From Euryodendron excelsum (lineage: Eukaryota; Streptophyta; Magnoliopsida; Ericales; Pentaphylacaceae): a DNA stretch of 64,000 bases. Where the stretch lies: assembly GCA_033060915.1 (NCBI GenBank), contig CM065378.1, positions 18,218,001-18,282,000 of the forward strand, written 5' to 3'. Within the stretch, counting starts at the first letter, position 1, and every line of letters starts with the position of its first letter. The position numbers and the translations under genes are program-made. Below are positions 9,884 through 23,201 of the stretch, in pieces. The notes beneath the pieces were generated by a model that worked only from the letters and a program-made list of their open reading frames with translations, did no database searches and had not been told where the DNA came from.

Positions 9884-12745
9884 AGCGATTTAGAAGCCTT
9901 GATAGTGCCATTTTCTCCTTCTAAATTGAGAGACTAGTCATAATTGGCAATAATCTGAGGCCATTGCCGTTTATAAAATATAAAATTTGTTAGAAAAGTA
10001 TTTAGTCCTGAATATCATGTTAGTATAATAACGGGTGTGCCCGATCTATTAATAGAATGATGCTTTTACTTTTAATGAGTCTGACATATCACGTCTTCGT
10101 GATGACGTGGTATTCTGAACTTATTAGATTATTTCTCAAAAAAAAAAAATGGTAACTATGTTAGAATCCCAAAAAATGGTGTATATATACCTGCGCAATA
10201 AATGTACCTCTGGCCCCTCAAATTCAATTGGAGATACATTAAAAAGAAAAAAATGGTGTGTGCATGCATGCGAAAATAGAGTTTGAACGACATCTCAATG
10301 TCAAAAATATGGAAAATACTATTCTTTCATAATTTTTGTATCGAATTTTGAACCAAAATGATATAGTAGTGACAGTTTTGTAATTAAAATGCATCTTGAT
10401 GAGTTTTTTTTATTTTAAATTGATATGCCTACAACTCAACCACATTATTCTGATTATATTTTCTGATTATATATTCTGGTTGTATAGTATTACTCCAAAA
10501 ATATAAGAGATGGTTTAGAAAATTAGAACACAAAGAACAGTTCAAATTCAATGGTGTTCGCATTTGAATAATCTGGTCTATGTGTATTTAAAAAGTTCGA
10601 AATAGCATAGCGTGGTCGCTGGAGTCTAGAAGACCAAGGACCTGTTTGGGCTGGGGCCACTTGCGACAATAATAGTGCAGTGGGCCATGGGCCCAGGCAT
10701 CCTCTTCCAGTCTTTTTCGTCAAAATGGTTATTTTTCCACAAACACACGGTTACAGTCAACCCTTGAAGGCTTGAACACGATTGCACGACTTCTTTCATG
10801 GTATAAAATCAAGGGAGGATTAATGTTTATGATATGGCATGGGTTGAAATTGTAATTCAAAAATGTGTTTTTATGATTATAATTCGGTCATGAATCACAA
10901 TTCTTTTTTTTATAAAAAAAATTACAATTTAATCAGGATCTGTGTAAGGCATCAGTCATATATTAAAAACGGATTATTGATTTCTATGAAAATGTAATAC
11001 AATAATTAACAGTTTAAAATTTTGACAAGTATATACAGAAGTAGCTAACTCGACTATGTATAATGAATTAGTTAATTTTGTAGCACTTGCACCAAGTACA
11101 TACTTAATAAGAGACTAGTACACCAGTGGATCTTGATTTTTGACAGAATTATAATTTTTGCAGTAGTAAACAATCATCATTTTAGCTTAATAATATTTGG
11201 AGTTGTTACGTGGATGTGGAAGTTCAAATCTTAATTATCCCCATTAAGAACTTAAGATAGGAGCATCAACTTTTCACCCATGTGCGTGTTTGACGTGATG
11301 ACATGCAATGCTTTTTAGTTTTTATAAACCCCACATATATAGAGAGCAGAATATTATTTAACAAATGATAGTTTCAATTTAATTAAAAAAAAAAGTAAAA
11401 GAAAGCAATAATGGAAGTGACGAGTGAATAAAAAGAGAAATAATAAGAGTAATGTTATACAAATAAAAACATAACTTTTGTAAATAATTAAACTATTTGT
11501 GATTTTTTTAATCAAAATATCTATCGTTTTGATTTATGATTTAAAAATACTATGACCATATCATTATGGTAGAGTTTTATATCACAAATCTTGTATCGAC
11601 TATCTCTTGAACTTGTGCCGGAACATTGTTCATATAAACCTAAAATTTATGAATAATAATTAGACACAACTACATGAGAGCACAAAAAAGAATCAAACTT
11701 TAAATTATAGTAGGATGTTATGTATAAAAATTCTTGAAGAATATAATTTTTTCAACCTAACAAATAGCGAAAGTGATTCACCTATCATATGATTGGAAAT
11801 GCAACACAAGTGCATGTGAATATGGTCTCCTCCTTTCCTTTCCTAATGTTATTAGTGACCCAATAATATCCGGAGCAAGCAACGCGCCAACGCGGATTAA
11901 GGTTTGAAGATTCTTTGCTCTAATGACTTCCTTAAACTCAACCTCTGTACCTTTTTTTTTATTTTTTTATTTCTCCCTTTCTTAAACCCAATTATGAAAT
12001 GCCATAGAGGACAAAAAGAGAGAGAGAACCATGTGGAGTTTTGAATCGGTCAGCATTTGGAACTCCTCACTTTCTCTAGTCTTATCTCTTGTGTGCGTTT
12101 GTTGGGGGAGAGAGAGAGAACCCTTTTTAGAATTTTGAATTGGTCAGCATTTGGACTTCCACACTCACCTCACTCCACTTCTCATACGACCAATGACCGG
12201 TCTATGCAGAAAAAAAAACTCGGTTTCTCAGTCAAACTTCAACTCTCTCTCCCTTCCCCCCTTTTCACAGTCTTTCAATTCCTTCTCAATCCATCCCAAG
12301 AAGTATCTCTTTAAATACGAGTGCTTCGCTCGCTGCTTTCCTCAGCTTCGCTCCTTCTCCTCTGCTTTATCCATTCCTTTGCTTCTTTCTTATTATCTGT
12401 CTTAATTTATATATTCAACATCGCATGAACCACAGTTTTCCAGCTCAGAATTCGCACCCATTTACAATTTCATCATCTGGGTTTTTCAAATTCCTTGTGC
12501 CTTCTTCCTTTGCTGCAAATTCGGAAGCTTACTCATATGTGTACACTCTAGCATTACTCCAATCTCCAAACCTGAAGTTGCTTTGAAATAGTATACACAA
12601 TGGAGAATTGTTTGAACTGGGAACAGAAGACCCTGATCAATGAGCTGACCCAAGGGATGGAGCTAGCGAAGCAGCTAAGAGTTCATTTGAATTCAACGTC
12701 CTCTGCCGAAAGCCGAGAACTTTTACTTCAGAGGATAGTATCTTC
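9763..12745 (+). repeat. Tandem duplication, unit B (2,983 bp)
   Basis: The second copy of the duplicated segment. It joins without a break to the remainder of the intact WRKY exon 1 after TATCTTC at 12745. It is about 210 bp longer than unit A because of insertions, mainly the MITE at 10310-10495 and about 100 bp of extra sequence near 10790-10890. Confidence 0.9.
10310..10495. mobile_element. 186-bp MITE with 8-bp target duplication, present only in unit B
   Basis: The insert is flanked by CAAAAATA at 10302-10309 and again at 10496-10503. Unit A has one uninterrupted version of the site (near 7615-7625). The ends are imperfect inverted repeats (GGAAAATACTAT and ATAGTATTACTCC). Related sequence with AGTTTTGTAATTAAA and CGCCTACAACT lies at about 14400-14540. 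An 8-bp duplication fits the hAT superfamily. Insertion postdates the tandem duplication. Confidence 0.75.
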
Positions 12746-13885
12746 TTATGAGAACGCTCTGTATATTCTGAAGTGGAGTGGATCAGTTGGACAGCCTCAG
12801 TCGTCGGCGCCAACCACTGGCGTGCCGGAGTCTTCTATTTCCGGCGACGGAAGTCCTCGGAGCGAGAATTGCGACAGGGGTTTTAAGGATCACCAGGACC
12901 AGAATGATGTCTCGAAGAAGAGGTGAATTCATATTGTTAAAATTCATGTTTTGTGGCGAATTCGGCTACGAAGTCTTTATATAGCTAATACTTTCTGCAA
13001 AACCTGTTTCTTGAATTGGTGTTGCAGAAAGGTACTGCCCACGTGGACGGACCAAGTGAGGGTCTGCTCAGAGAATGGACTTGAAGGGCCCATTGATGAT
13101 GGCTATAGCTGGAGAAAATATGGGCAAAAAGACATTCTGGGCGCTAAATATCCCAGGTGAAAAGTCCAGTCACTTATATACATATATATATCTATATATT
13201 TATATATATGCATTTATATTCCATGACCAACGCAAAGCTAATGCAATCTGTTTATGTTTGCAGAAGCTACTATAGATGCACATATCGCAACACTCAAAAC
13301 TGTTGGGCTACAAAGCAAGTGCAAAGATCCGACGATGACCCCACCATATTTGAGATTATTTACAGGGGGAAGCACACTTGCAACCAGCCCACAACTCCAG
13401 CTCCGGCACGGGCACCGGCGTCACTAGAAAAACAAGAATTGAAGCAAAACAACCACCAGCAACAGCCATCCAATAACATGCTCTTGAACTTCAGAACAAG
13501 CTTAACAGTCGACACTCATGAGGACATGGACAACAAAGGCATGGCTTCTCATTTCACTTTTCCTTCAACATCGTTCGGATGGACGAATGGCGAAAACCAA
13601 AATTTCCCGCTTTCGACGCTTGTTAATGACAGCTTCCTGGGGAGTTATTCTCCATCGTTTATGTCTCCGGCCGCTTCTGAAACGAATTACTTCTTGGTGC
13701 CTCCATGCGAGATGAAAAGATTTGGAGTGGTCCACAATTTGCAACCTTCGGAATCGGATCTCACTGAAATTGTCTCGGCCAACACTTCGGCTACCAATTC
13801 TCCGATTGTGGACCTGGATTTCTCGATTGACCCTGTTCATCTGGATCCAAATTTCCCCTTTGACACCCCTGGATTTTTCAATTAA
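12600..13885 (+). CDS. Group III WRKY transcription factor (WRKY41/53/46/30-like)
   Basis: Exons 12600-12922, 13028-13156 and 13264-13885 join in phase to 357 residues. An N-terminal helical region (residues 1-60, with ELTQGMELAKQLRVHL) typical of group III precedes the DNA-binding domain: WRKYGQK at 136-142, then a zinc finger C156-x7-C164-x23-H188-x1-C190, the C2HC form that defines group III. The second intron interrupts the domain just after YPR, the conserved group III position. The C-terminal half is Ser/Asn/Gln-rich and acidic, consistent with activation. Such proteins bind TTGAC W-boxes and act in salicylate-linked defence, senescence and osmotic responses. Several TTGAC cores occur in the upstream copy, suggesting possible self-regulation. 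Gene looks intact. Confidence 0.95.
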
Positions 13886-14840
13886 GTCCACCTAGAACAT
13901 CGAGAGAATGCAATAAACCAAAGGCTTGGGTTGCAATACCAGATTAGCTGGTTGCTCTTGATAACCCTCGCTGCCACAGAATGTGAGAGAAAACCATGTT
14001 TGTACAAATTAGTAAATGAGTTTCTAAGTTCAAGATCAATTTACAAATGAAATTTTGTAGTCATTCCTTAGATTGCAGATTGTTGTATCTTTGGCCTTTG
14101 AAGGGTTGTCCATTTAAAACATAGCACAATTGAAATGTCTGCATAGTGAGTGAACAATCTGCTGCTCCATATGTAACTTCAAGTTCTTCAACCAAATGGT
14201 GCAGCAATCATCAATTTGTGATAAAAACTGATATAAAATAGCTTAATCAAATTGAGGTCGATAGAGGAAGGCATAAGATGTATCAGCCTGAGGATATATA
14301 CTTAGGAACTCCATCTGGCTAGCAAATATCAGAATAATGGATTTTGTTGCCCCTGCACTGATGCTTTGGAAACCAATTTGGGTCGTACTCATTAGGCCTT
14401 CAAAATATCGCCTAGAAAATTTTGTGGAGAATCTTGTGCCACAATGACATGGTGGTTGTAGTTTTGTAATTAAATGTTTCTTGGTGAGTCCTATGTTTTG
14501 AAGTAATACGCCTACAACTTCTTCACATTATTTTATAAACTTTTTCTGCACTTATGTCATTAGTCTTCTTCAAACTAGATTGCACAATAACGTATGATAT
14601 GAATAGGATAATGATCCACAACTATAATGGCGACTTTTAATTTTAAAAAAAAATCATTGAAACATCGTTCTAATAAAATTTCCTATACAAAATTTTTAAA
14701 AGAATAGAACTTTTAAAAAGAAAAAAAATGAGCACTACTTTACTTTATTATCACCTCAGATAATAAACATTAATTAGCAACAAAAAAAAAACATAAATCA
14801 CCTCTTAAAGAGAGAAAATAAATAAAACGAACCCTCACGG
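13886..14840. other. WRKY 3' flank and spacer
   Basis: 3' untranslated-like sequence of the WRKY gene is followed by AT-rich DNA. 14400-14540 resembles the MITE inserted in unit B. No gene is seen. Confidence 0.5.
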
Positions 14841-14994
14841 AGTGTTCGGATTGTAACTTAAAAAAGTTAATAAGCTAAAAGTTTAACTTAGCTTTAAAAA
14901 GTTTTTAACTTAAGTTAATTCTATGACTTTTCAAGTCGCGAGTGAGCTTAAAAAACTCATAAGCTGCTAAAAAAACCTTATCCAAACACCCCTT
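14841..14994. repeat. hAT-type MITE-like element
   Basis: The left end GGAGTGTTCGGAT and right end ATCCAAACACCCC are inverted repeats. The interior is palindromic (AAGTTAATAAGCT, AGCTTAAAAAACTC). This is the familiar plant MITE shape. Clear target duplication not found. Confidence 0.55.
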
Positions 14995-15011
14995 AATTAG
15001 AAAATCAAACG

Positions 15012-15491
15012 TTAATGAAGCCCGAGACCATGAGGTATGGTAGAATTATTATTGGTGACAGTGGCTTTATGGATAATCGTCTCCACCTTAGCCTTAAGTT
15101 GTTCAAGCTGTTCCAATCCAAACGCTTCAATAGGCTCAGGATTCCCTCCAACCATCGCCGTCAATGCCTTCTCCAGCTTATTCTCAGCTTCCACATTCTT
15201 TTCCTGAATGCCCCTCACCCGTTCACTCAGATTCAGGTTCTCATCCTCGTCCACGTCCGCATCTGCCTCAGCGGTTTTAGCTAGGTAACGGTCGATGACG
15301 GAGTTGACGGACGGGTAACCGAAGGTGAAAGCGTTGCCAGCATCGGAGAAGGTGATAACTGCAGCCTCGCCACCGGTCAGGGTGCAGATCTTTCCGGTCT
15401 TCTTGAACAGCCCATCACGGCGCTTCGTGAAAGTCGTCTGTCGTCTAGCCTTGTCCTCTATTCTCTTGATTTGGACCCTTCGACGGCCCAT
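15012..15491 (-). CDS. Type I (M-alpha) MADS-box protein, AGL62/AGL61-like
   Basis: An intronless frame of 159 residues. The longer open frame begins at 15662, but MGRRRVQIKRIEDKARRQ at 15491 is the family's normal N-terminus, so that ATG was chosen. The MADS domain covers residues 1-60 (KRRDGLFKKTGKICTL, AAVITFSDAG) and is followed by the M-alpha signature FGYPSVNSVIDRYL at 58-70. The C-terminal part has an acidic stretch (DADVDEDEN) and a helical region at 88-140 that may dimerise. There is no K-box, as expected for type I. Relatives act in female gametophyte, central cell and endosperm development, usually as heterodimers with M-gamma proteins. No lesion seen. Confidence 0.92.
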   Translation of the reverse strand: MGRRRVQIKRIEDKARRQTTFTKRRDGLFKKTGKICTLTGGEAAVITFSDAGNAFTFGYPSVNSVIDRYLAKTAEADADVDEDENLNLSERVRGIQEKNVEAENKLEKALTAMVGGNPEPIEAFGLEQLEQLKAKVETIIHKATVTNNNSTIPHGLGLH

Positions 15492-16788
15492 GCTTCGTAT
15501 TATTGCCTGTAACGGCCGCGCAAATACAAGCCCTAAAAGGCAATGAAGCCCAGGTCCTAACTTTGCCAGGGTTGAGAAGAACAGAAAGCGAAGGACTACG
15601 GCGGAGGTTCTATACCTGTATAATACCTGTGTTCTCTGGATTTTCTGCTGCAGGGTTCTCATATGTACATGAATAGGAAGTTGTTTGCGATAGATTTGAA
15701 AAGAGCAGAGAAGAACGAACCAATATTGATTCGTGGGTTTCTAAATCCTCTGCAATTCCATATATATGCGAGCGAATACTAATAGGTTCTAGATCTCCTG
15801 TCCTAATACGTATCCTGTGAGTGGTCCTTATCCAAGTCAGATATATAGGATAGTTAGGAAAGATCCTCTGGACCTCTACTCCTGCCAAAAATTTATATAC
15901 ATGTGTATGTATATGTATTCAATTGGGAGATCACAAAACGGTGAAGAGCAAACCACCCCATGTGGGTGACCAAAAGGCCAATTGCAGAGTTTCGTAAATC
16001 TGAGGACTAACAAGCTATTGGCAAAAAAGAAGGAGAAGAAGAAGTTAAAATAAATGGGTGCTATTGGTTGTGTATATATATATTATATGTATCATCGAAT
16101 TAAAAAGTTATTACTTCGTGGTTTCCAGTGGAATTTTTTAATGTAGGCGTATCTAGCTAATGACAGATACTGTTATATCAAGCTGCGTGTTTGCGAATTC
16201 CACTGCGATTCCCATATTTTCAAAATGAATACAAAAAAATCTTGCAGAGATTGGTTGTCATGGTTAAGAAACATTAGCAAATGGACGATTTGTTCGGATC
16301 AGAGATAGAAAATAGTGTGGAAAAAACATATGAAGATTTGTGTTAACTGGGGTGAAGGAATATGGGTTTGGGTAAGAGGAAAAAAAAATAGATAAGAGGG
16401 AAAACAAAAATGAAAAGAGACGGGGAAAAAGAACAAAAAAATATAGTGTCTGTTAAGGGGGACTTAAGGTGCTAATAGGACTATGACCACGAACAGACCC
16501 AGATTGGTTGTCCACAAAAATGGTTGCGCATAATTCACAAGCTTCTTTCACATTACAGTAAAGCCTGCACAGTTGGTAACAATTGGCATTGGCATTGTAG
16601 CAAGGCATCAGCCACTGGAAACATACATATTTAATACAATTGCACGTCATGGAACATTGGACCCTATGCGACTACGCACTGGAAAAAACTAAAAGAGCAC
16701 AAGTTTATACATTGAGAGCTAGTAGTTTAAAATAGTTTTAAGCTGTGTTAGTCCTGCAAAATAAATACAGGAGAAGAACAGAAGGGGG
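15492..16788. other. Spacer between the MADS and SEH1 genes
   Basis: 5' flank of the MADS gene (minus strand) and 3' flank of SEH1. Open frames at 15610-15888 and 16453-16650 show no recognisable domain. Nothing else is supported. Confidence 0.5.
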
Positions 16789-19700
16789 CTAGGTGGCGGG
16801 TTCAAAAGCTGCCTGTTCGTGCCAAACACCATTTAAGTTAGACTGCCACAACCTCACCACACCATCACTTCCGGTAGTTGCTAGTGTCATTCCACTCATG
16901 TCCCACTCCATCTGCCAAACCTAATCACAAATAAGAGATGTAAGTCCCTCACCCTCCTTTCAAATACCCCCACCTTCAATGAATGAATTTGAAAAATTAA
17001 CATCCACGCCTACGAATGATTAGAATATATGTAGAGGCTATAGAGCCATGGACAAGTGTCTATCATCTATGAGCACATAAAACACCTTTCAAAGATCACA
17101 ACTGACATCAGTTACTATTGTCATCACCATTTGGCAATAGCCCATCTTTTTTGTTTTGGTTTAGTCATACCAATTATGATTATGTTCTGCACAAATATGC
17201 CATCCAAATTACAACATTATGCCCATTGATGATATGAAAAGCAAAATTATTTGAGAATTAAATTTCCATGGCACACCTTTAACCATCATCTCTATTTTTA
17301 CTAAAAGAAAGCAATTAAATAGAGTAAATAAGTGTTGGTACTACTACCTCGCCTTCATGACCAGATAGCAATGCAACCTTCTCCATGGAGAGCCTTCCAT
17401 CGAGATCAGGGTTCAACCCGAGATGCCATATTGCAATTCCCTTCTGAGTTGCAACAGCTATTACCTCATACAGCCTAAAGGAGAAACATTTATCAAAGCT
17501 TACTGATATTTGAAATTATAGTATACTTATTTCTTTTATCAAGAAAACCGATGTAACATAATTAGGGTGATGCCACTCCGAAGCAAAAAATCCAGAAGTA
17601 AGGTCATTAGGGCAGTAGCCATAAAAAATCTTTGCCAGCTATCTAGGAAGTAGTCATAGGATAGAAATATCCAGGAATTCATTAATGAAGCGTGTGATGT
17701 TGGAAGCTTCAGGCTTCTACAAGTATCACACACAAAACGCATTTATATCATAAAATGGGTAAACCGTTGACTGCCAATATTTGACGCTGGAAGGCTCAGG
17801 TTTTTACAAGTAAAAATAGAAAATGCATTTACAACATAAATAGGTAAACTGTTACCTGCCAATATTTGGTGCCCATGCAACTGCATAAACCTGATCGCCT
17901 TTGTCCCCAGCTAAAGCTAACTCAGCAACTGGAAGCCATCTTTGATGATCTTGATCAAATTCCCAAACCTGCAGAGACCTATCATCCCATTAATCAAACA
18001 TGTCGTTCTAGCAGACATCCACTTATTTCTATACCATTTCTGGGATGATTCTGCACTAAGGAAGAACTTCAAGCACCAGAATACGCTAAATATCCCAAAA
18101 GCAAAGCCCAAGTAGCCTGTCTGCGGCTATCATAGGGATGAAGGGTAAAATCAACATGGTCATAAAGGGTAAAAATGATTAGACATGTATTCTTGAGTGC
18201 ATGTAAGCTATGAACTTGAGAAGCTTTATGATGGGATAATGTCCATTAGCTTAACTCAAAAATAATTACCCAGCAAGGGAAACTCCTGATCATCTCATAA
18301 GCTAAATGTATCAAATAGCAGCACAGGGCAAGCTATGTGTGTAAAACAGCACAGGGCTTTATACCTTCCAAGAGCTTTGTATCTTGTACTGTGGACTCAT
18401 AATGTTAAGGGCAGTAATTATAAAACTTCACAGTTTATCTATTCTTCGTCTCTAGCTCATTCATTCCTATCTTCTACTGCGGGTTGCACAATGACTCATA
18501 ATGTTAGGAAAGTAACTATGAGAACTTCACTTTATCTATTTTCTCTCTTTGCATGTGTGTGCGAGCACACACACACAAATACAAAAACACAACTTCCTCA
18601 GTACCCTCCTGGGAAGGGTTGTCCCTCTTTCTCTCCCTCTGCCTCTCCTTCTCACTCAACATGAATCAAAGAGGCAAGACAAGCAGAATTTAACATACCT
18701 TGGCAGAGTTGACTTGCATTATATTCGAATTAAAACCAAGAACAAAGCCCAATTGCTGGCTTTCACCTCTTTGTGGAGTCCAAGAGATAGATGCAGACAA
18801 GCATTCAGCCTTCCCAAATTTTGACACTGAATCGATAACGTTCTGAAACTCTGCCTAGAAAATAATTAAACAAGATTAGTGTCTGTAGTGTTGGTAAAAT
18901 ATGTACAAGGAGTCAAAATGCCTATCAAAAACAAATAAGGACAATACATTTTTATATATGTCCCTATCCCTCTATATATTGCAACATGAACATAGCAGCT
19001 TGGTGTTAATGTCTGGTAAACACTGCACATCAATTTAGTACTTGAATTTAGCGTCTTGAGATGGTTAAGCAAAATTAAGAAACCCCCAGGATGAGAAGGT
19101 TATCTTCATTGTCATTTTTGGTACATTTGACCACGTAGAATAAGAATTGCTTTGACAAGTATTTAGGCTTTCAAGCATATCAGAAATGTATCCAAAAGTC
19201 TAAAAATGCAAATGAGCAGAAGATAGAGGCACAAATCAACTTCTGAGCATTCAAAAATCTTTTTATTTTTTTATTTTTTGGGGTGATGGGTGGCGGGGGG
19301 ATGAAATGGAAGAACAGAGTTTAGTCAAAGAATAGATAAAATAAACTCAATAAAAAACTGTTAACCTTAGATAATGAAAGAGAAGAAAAAAATGACTGAA
19401 CAAAATGAAAACTTAGAGCCTTTGGCTGTCTAGCTTACAGGAAAATAATGGTTACAAGCAGTTATATAAGCTGAGTCGTGACAGTAAAGAAATACAAAGA
19501 TCACCTGAAGTTGCCATTTCTGCAGTTCCAATGGATCTAGGAGCTCATAGACTTTCACGTGGCCATCAGAATATGCAGCAACCTGTAAAGGAAGCCAAAG
19601 AAAACACCATAGCAAAGTATGCCGAAGATTTCCAATTCCTTATTGTACAATGTGGCCATAAAGCCCTACATCTGAACAGGATAATAAAATAAGAAATTCA

Positions 19701-22690
19701 AAAATTCAGAGCCAGTGCTAAGATGCCTTCTAGCAAATCTGTGAAAATGCATACATATAAATCATGAAATAAAACATTTATTTGTGAATACAGAACCAAC
19801 AAATAATTGTAATTCCTTCAATATATGTCATGCCGTTAAGCTATAGATCGTTAAAGCGTAGATATAGTTGCATAGATACCATTGTGCTGTGAGGGGACGA
19901 AGTTTTAGAAGTATTCCAAAACGTTCAAAATAGAAAGTAAGCAAACTGATCAACTTTAGTTAGTTGTTAAGCACAAGGTTTGGATCCAGATGGCTCGATT
20001 GAGGTTTTTCAATTGCAAATGCCATGCAGAACTGTTCCCTGGTGGCCGGTATTATGTCAGCCACATGCATTTCCGGGCGGTGGCAATGTAAACCAAGGCT
20101 AGCAAAATCAAATTTATATGTTAAACTCCTTCACATCCCAGTAACACCAAGAAGTCTAGAAAAACAAAGGGTTTTGGTTACCTTTGTAAAGCCAATGCTA
20201 TATACAGTCATTAAGCTTAGTGGTCTACTCTCAAAGTCTAGTTAAAAATGCAGCTAAATCAGCTAGTGCCCATTTGAAACGGAAAGGGAACTAAAATTAC
20301 ACTAGTCATACTGTTTCTAAATGTTCATTCCAGTATCTCTGAAGCAAATGATGCAAAGAAGCTTCTCGAACAGGTTCAAAAGCCCAGAGTTGGGAATTCT
20401 CGCCTCCAAGAAGCGTATAGAACTCAAGTGAGCCTACATGAAGCCTTGCTAACTCAAAAACTCTGGAAATATTGCTGTTGGCAAAACCAAAGGGGTGAAG
20501 GAAAAAAAAAAAAAAAGATCCTTCAACAGCAGATTTCCATAAAAATCCCCCGGGTATATACCATTGCAGAGACGTATTCTTCATCAGATTTCTTACACAT
20601 AAATGTCTTACTCAACGTCCACACTATCAACGTTGCAGCATGTGAGCACAATAATAGAAAAATATCAGCAGCCATTACTGTTTCAACAATGGCATTAATA
20701 TTGACAGAGAAAGTCCTGTGGGTCTGATCTTTGCATTGTAGAAGACGAGTCATGGAGCAGTTGGGCATAGGCTTTCACTTATCCAGGACAGAACACCTTA
20801 GCAGACTAAATTACACCTAAAAGATGTGATGTAAAATATGGCATTGTAAAGCAAAAATAATCATCAATTTACATATTGACCTTAAAACTTCAAGCAATTA
20901 AATTATAGAAAAACAATGATAAGAATTTCCAAAACCTACCAACTTCAAACTTGTGAAAGAGACTCCAAATTGGATATCTAGCACCTGATTCGAACTTTTC
21001 TCAAAGTCTTTGCAAAGCTTCCATTGAAGAGGCTTTGTATCTAGAGAATGACAAAAAATACACAGGAACACAATGAGGTTCTTTTCACAGGTCATAAATG
21101 GAAGGCTCCGCAGCACACTGTTTGAATATTATTTTTCTCATATAAAGAAAAAACAGTAAACAGGGAAGACAATGGACAAACATTTTACGGTTTAACATTT
21201 ACATTAGCTAGCCTACAAAACTGTTCCTAACAAGAATATATTCAGCATGCATCAAAAAGAATTGAATGATCTATGGCTTCCTAATATAGACTAAGTACTT
21301 GTAGTAAATAACATGGCAAATGCTTTGGATACCTTCAACAACCTCCTCCCACAATGACAAAGTTCCATCTGCACAAATGCATGCAACTCCATCACCATAT
21401 TCTGGAGGAACCCAAACAACTTTCACAATGCTCACTTCATGAACCTAGGAGATCAAAGTAAAAAATCCATGGAAAATTAAAATGCATAATTCAAGAAATC
21501 TTCATTCTCAAGGAACAATGAGGCTACAACCTCAAGCAATGAGGACGAGATAAATCCACTGTTATGAGAATCAAATAATACATTTGCAAAAATGTCTTTC
21601 CACAGTCTAACGAAATGCAGCAAAGCCCACTCACAATCTGTGGTTTTCCCATAACCATTCCATCACAGCCATGGTCACACATCACTATCCTAGCGTTAAC
21701 ATTGCTCAACAACCGTTGTGCTTAGCAATTTCACAAGTTTCATCTTGCAGCCTTGATACAGTAACAGAACAAAAGGGTGAGGAAAATGACCACTTGAAAA
21801 AAAACTTTTTGCCCAAATGACTACACTGACTAGACTTGTCTTTCCTTAATCAGTTTCCTTGTTACATACTCATAATTTAGCAGTAATTTTTGGTAGCCTT
21901 TCATATACAGATTGGACTGTGCCATCTCATGTAGCCCACTTCTCACAATTGACAATTGCCATTTTGCAAACTTGCCTATGTGAAACTTAGACTAATCAAA
22001 ACCAATAAAAAAAAAAATCCACTATTTAGCTAAAAACGGTACCCTGCAAAAAGTTGTGGATTGCTTTTTCCAAAAAAACTAAAAAAAAAAGAAAGAACGA
22101 TGATCTTAGATGTTGATTGAACTTTACATACAGCTTATGCAAACTGATTTAGTTGTGTATAATTCAGTAGCTCTAGCCCTCACCGAAGTCCAAAATAATA
22201 GCATGTTCTTCCCTGTCTAACCCTTAATTACTTTCACTGAATCAATCATTTTACAAATTATCCCCAATGATCTTGCCATAATTAACAAATAGCCAATTAC
22301 AATACACCATTTAGAGCCCCAATTTAAATTATTTGTAGAAACTGTAATGAGTCAATGACTGAACCACCAGACATAGCCAGATGAAATCAAACTTCCTTTG
22401 AATTCAAAGTCCAAGGTTACAGATATTATCCACTCGAGAGATATTTGTATAATACATATAAACAAAAACAAAAACAAAAAATTCAACAAATGCTGAATCT
22501 TAGAAATAGAAGAGATGAACCAATTACGAACCCTGGATCTAGAGGTACAAGTGAATGACGAAGAAGCTGGGTCGACTGGGTCGAAAATGGCCAACGTTCC
22601 ATTTACTGAACCAGTAGCCAATCTTTGGCCGCAGTAGTTCCACGACGAGCAAGTTGTGCCTTTGTCAAGTGTCACCACTGACTTTTCCAT
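16789..22690 (-). CDS. SEH1: SEH1-like WD40 nucleoporin
   Basis: Eight exons on the minus strand: 22532-22690, 21333-21444, 20940-21040, 19505-19582, 18699-18854, 17856-17968, 17348-17474 and 16789-16920. They sum to 978 nt and 325 residues with every phase consistent, and the order of WD40 blades is collinear with plant SEH1, which is also about 326 residues. Recognisable stretches are GTTCSSWNYCGQRLATGS, QVLDIQFGVS, AAYSDGHVKVYELLDPLEL, YAVAWAPNIGR and MTLATTGSDGVVRLW. SEH1 is a beta-propeller subunit of the NUP107-160 Y-complex of the nuclear pore and, in the GATOR2-like SEA complex, helps signal nutrient status to TOR. The first donor reads AGG|GTTCGT, weaker than usual. Intron 1 is over 1 kb. 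The gene looks intact. Confidence 0.95.
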
Positions 22691-22951
22691 CTCTCTCTCT
22701 CGATATATATATACAAGTCCGAAGCTCCAATTTTAGCTCTCCTCAGTGATCGGGGAACCAAACTATTTAGCTGTTTCCTCGCGGAGGGAATCCCAAAACC
22801 CTTTCTCTAGGGTTTTCATCTTCGCTGCAATGTAAGATTACGTAAATACCCCTAATTCTGTACGTGCAGCGGTGCAGGTGCTAACTTCTCAGCCGAGACG
22901 AGCTCAAGCTGCTCAACTTTCTCTGGGCGTATCAGTAGTTCGATTTTAGAG

Positions 22952-23201
22952 CCTGTTTGGAGCTTGGGGGAGGAGAGACGAGGGGAAGTTTTTTTTTTCT
23001 TTCTTGTTTCACTTTACCTACGTGAAAGAGAAAGAAGAAAGAGAAAAAAATTTTAATTCTTCTCTTTTTCTTTTTTTTTTCTCTTTTACTTTTTTTTTAT
23101 TTTTTTTTTTATAAAATTAATTTAAAAAAAATATTTTTCTTTTATTTTATTTTTTCTTTCTTTTCCATTTCCTCCCCCACTCTACCCAAGTTCCAAACAA
23201 G
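22952..23201. repeat. MITE-like element with CTGTTTGGA ends
   Basis: The left end CTGTTTGGAGCTTGGGGGAG is mirrored by CTACCCAAGTTCCAAACAAG at the right end. Between them are pyrimidine/purine-rich low-complexity arms. It sits just upstream of the SEH1 promoter. Confidence 0.55.

Noticed and set aside
13565..13891. Minus-strand open frame over WRKY exon 3
   Set aside because: Shadow of the WRKY coding sequence in another frame.
15492..15662. N-terminal extension of the MADS frame by 57 codons
   Set aside because: The extension has no family similarity, while MGRRR at 15491 is the standard type I MADS start.
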